NCBI GenBank assembly: GCA_024958995.1 | Contig: JANXGZ010000317.1 | Coordinates: 1 to 6,045, forward strand | DNA: 6,045 nucleotides | Source of the DNA: Methylococcales bacterium | GTDB lineage: Bacteria > Pseudomonadota > Gammaproteobacteria > Methylococcales > UBA1147 | Direction of reading: 5' to 3' | In this document: positions 5,975 to 6,045 of the stretch, one piece after another | Numbering within the stretch: the first letter of the stretch is position 1 | Layout of the letters: every line of letters starts with the position of its first letter | Translations under genes and position numbers: made by a program | The notes under the pieces: generated by a model | Told to the model about the DNA's origin: nothing | Database searches by the model: none | Seen by the model: only the letters and a program-made list of their open reading frames with translations

Positions 5975-6045
5975 ATTCAGATCGGATACGATTGGGTTAG
6001 GGAAATCAGGGTTTCATAAATTCACTTCGAATACTACACCAGTCT

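Noticed and set aside
6006..6044. Open minus-strand frame into the window edge ending at TGA 6006-6008, possibly the tail of an upstream gene such as cvpA.
   Set aside because: Only 12 codons are visible, a second frame is also open to the edge, and the residues do not let me recognise CvpA.

Overview
The window looks like ordinary chromosome from a gammaproteobacterium, possibly near the Pseudomonas, Cellvibrio or Oceanospirillum groups. The main reasons are a bacterial-type aconitase AcnB, an E. coli-type PurF with no propeptide, and a purF-metZ pair on one strand, an order I recall from Pseudomonas and relatives. Base composition is fairly balanced. There are no tRNA or rRNA genes, insertion sequences, phage genes or CRISPR repeats.

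Layout. Bases 1-1293 (minus) are the N-terminal half of acnB, cut by the window edge. Bases 1294-1430 are a divergent control region, with an extended -10 box for acnB and a plausible promoter for the gene on the other side. Bases 1431-2369 (plus) encode a complete class II-like histone deacetylase family enzyme. Bases 2370-2851 hold no intact gene. On the minus strand, however, 2395-2661 reads as a degraded PilZ-like (cyclic di-GMP receptor) coding sequence with two in-frame stops. Bases 2852-3055 (minus) encode a 67-residue lipoprotein. Bases 3167-4351 (minus) are metZ, with a TTG start and a good ribosome binding site. Bases 4463-5974 (minus) are purF, and the last 71 bases are its upstream leader.

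How the genes relate. purF (first committed step of purine synthesis), metZ (sulfur incorporation into homocysteine) and probably the lipoprotein gene run in one direction and may be one transcript. acnB (TCA cycle) and the deacetylase gene are divergent from a shared 137-bp region, so common regulation is possible. The deacetylase might act on acetylated proteins or small molecules, but nothing here names its substrate.

I see no convincing new multi-gene system. The most interesting items are the decayed PilZ-like gene, where one C-to-T reversal restores an RxxxR motif exactly where PilZ domains carry it, the repeat-rich acnB/deacetylase control region, and the uncharacterised small lipoprotein.
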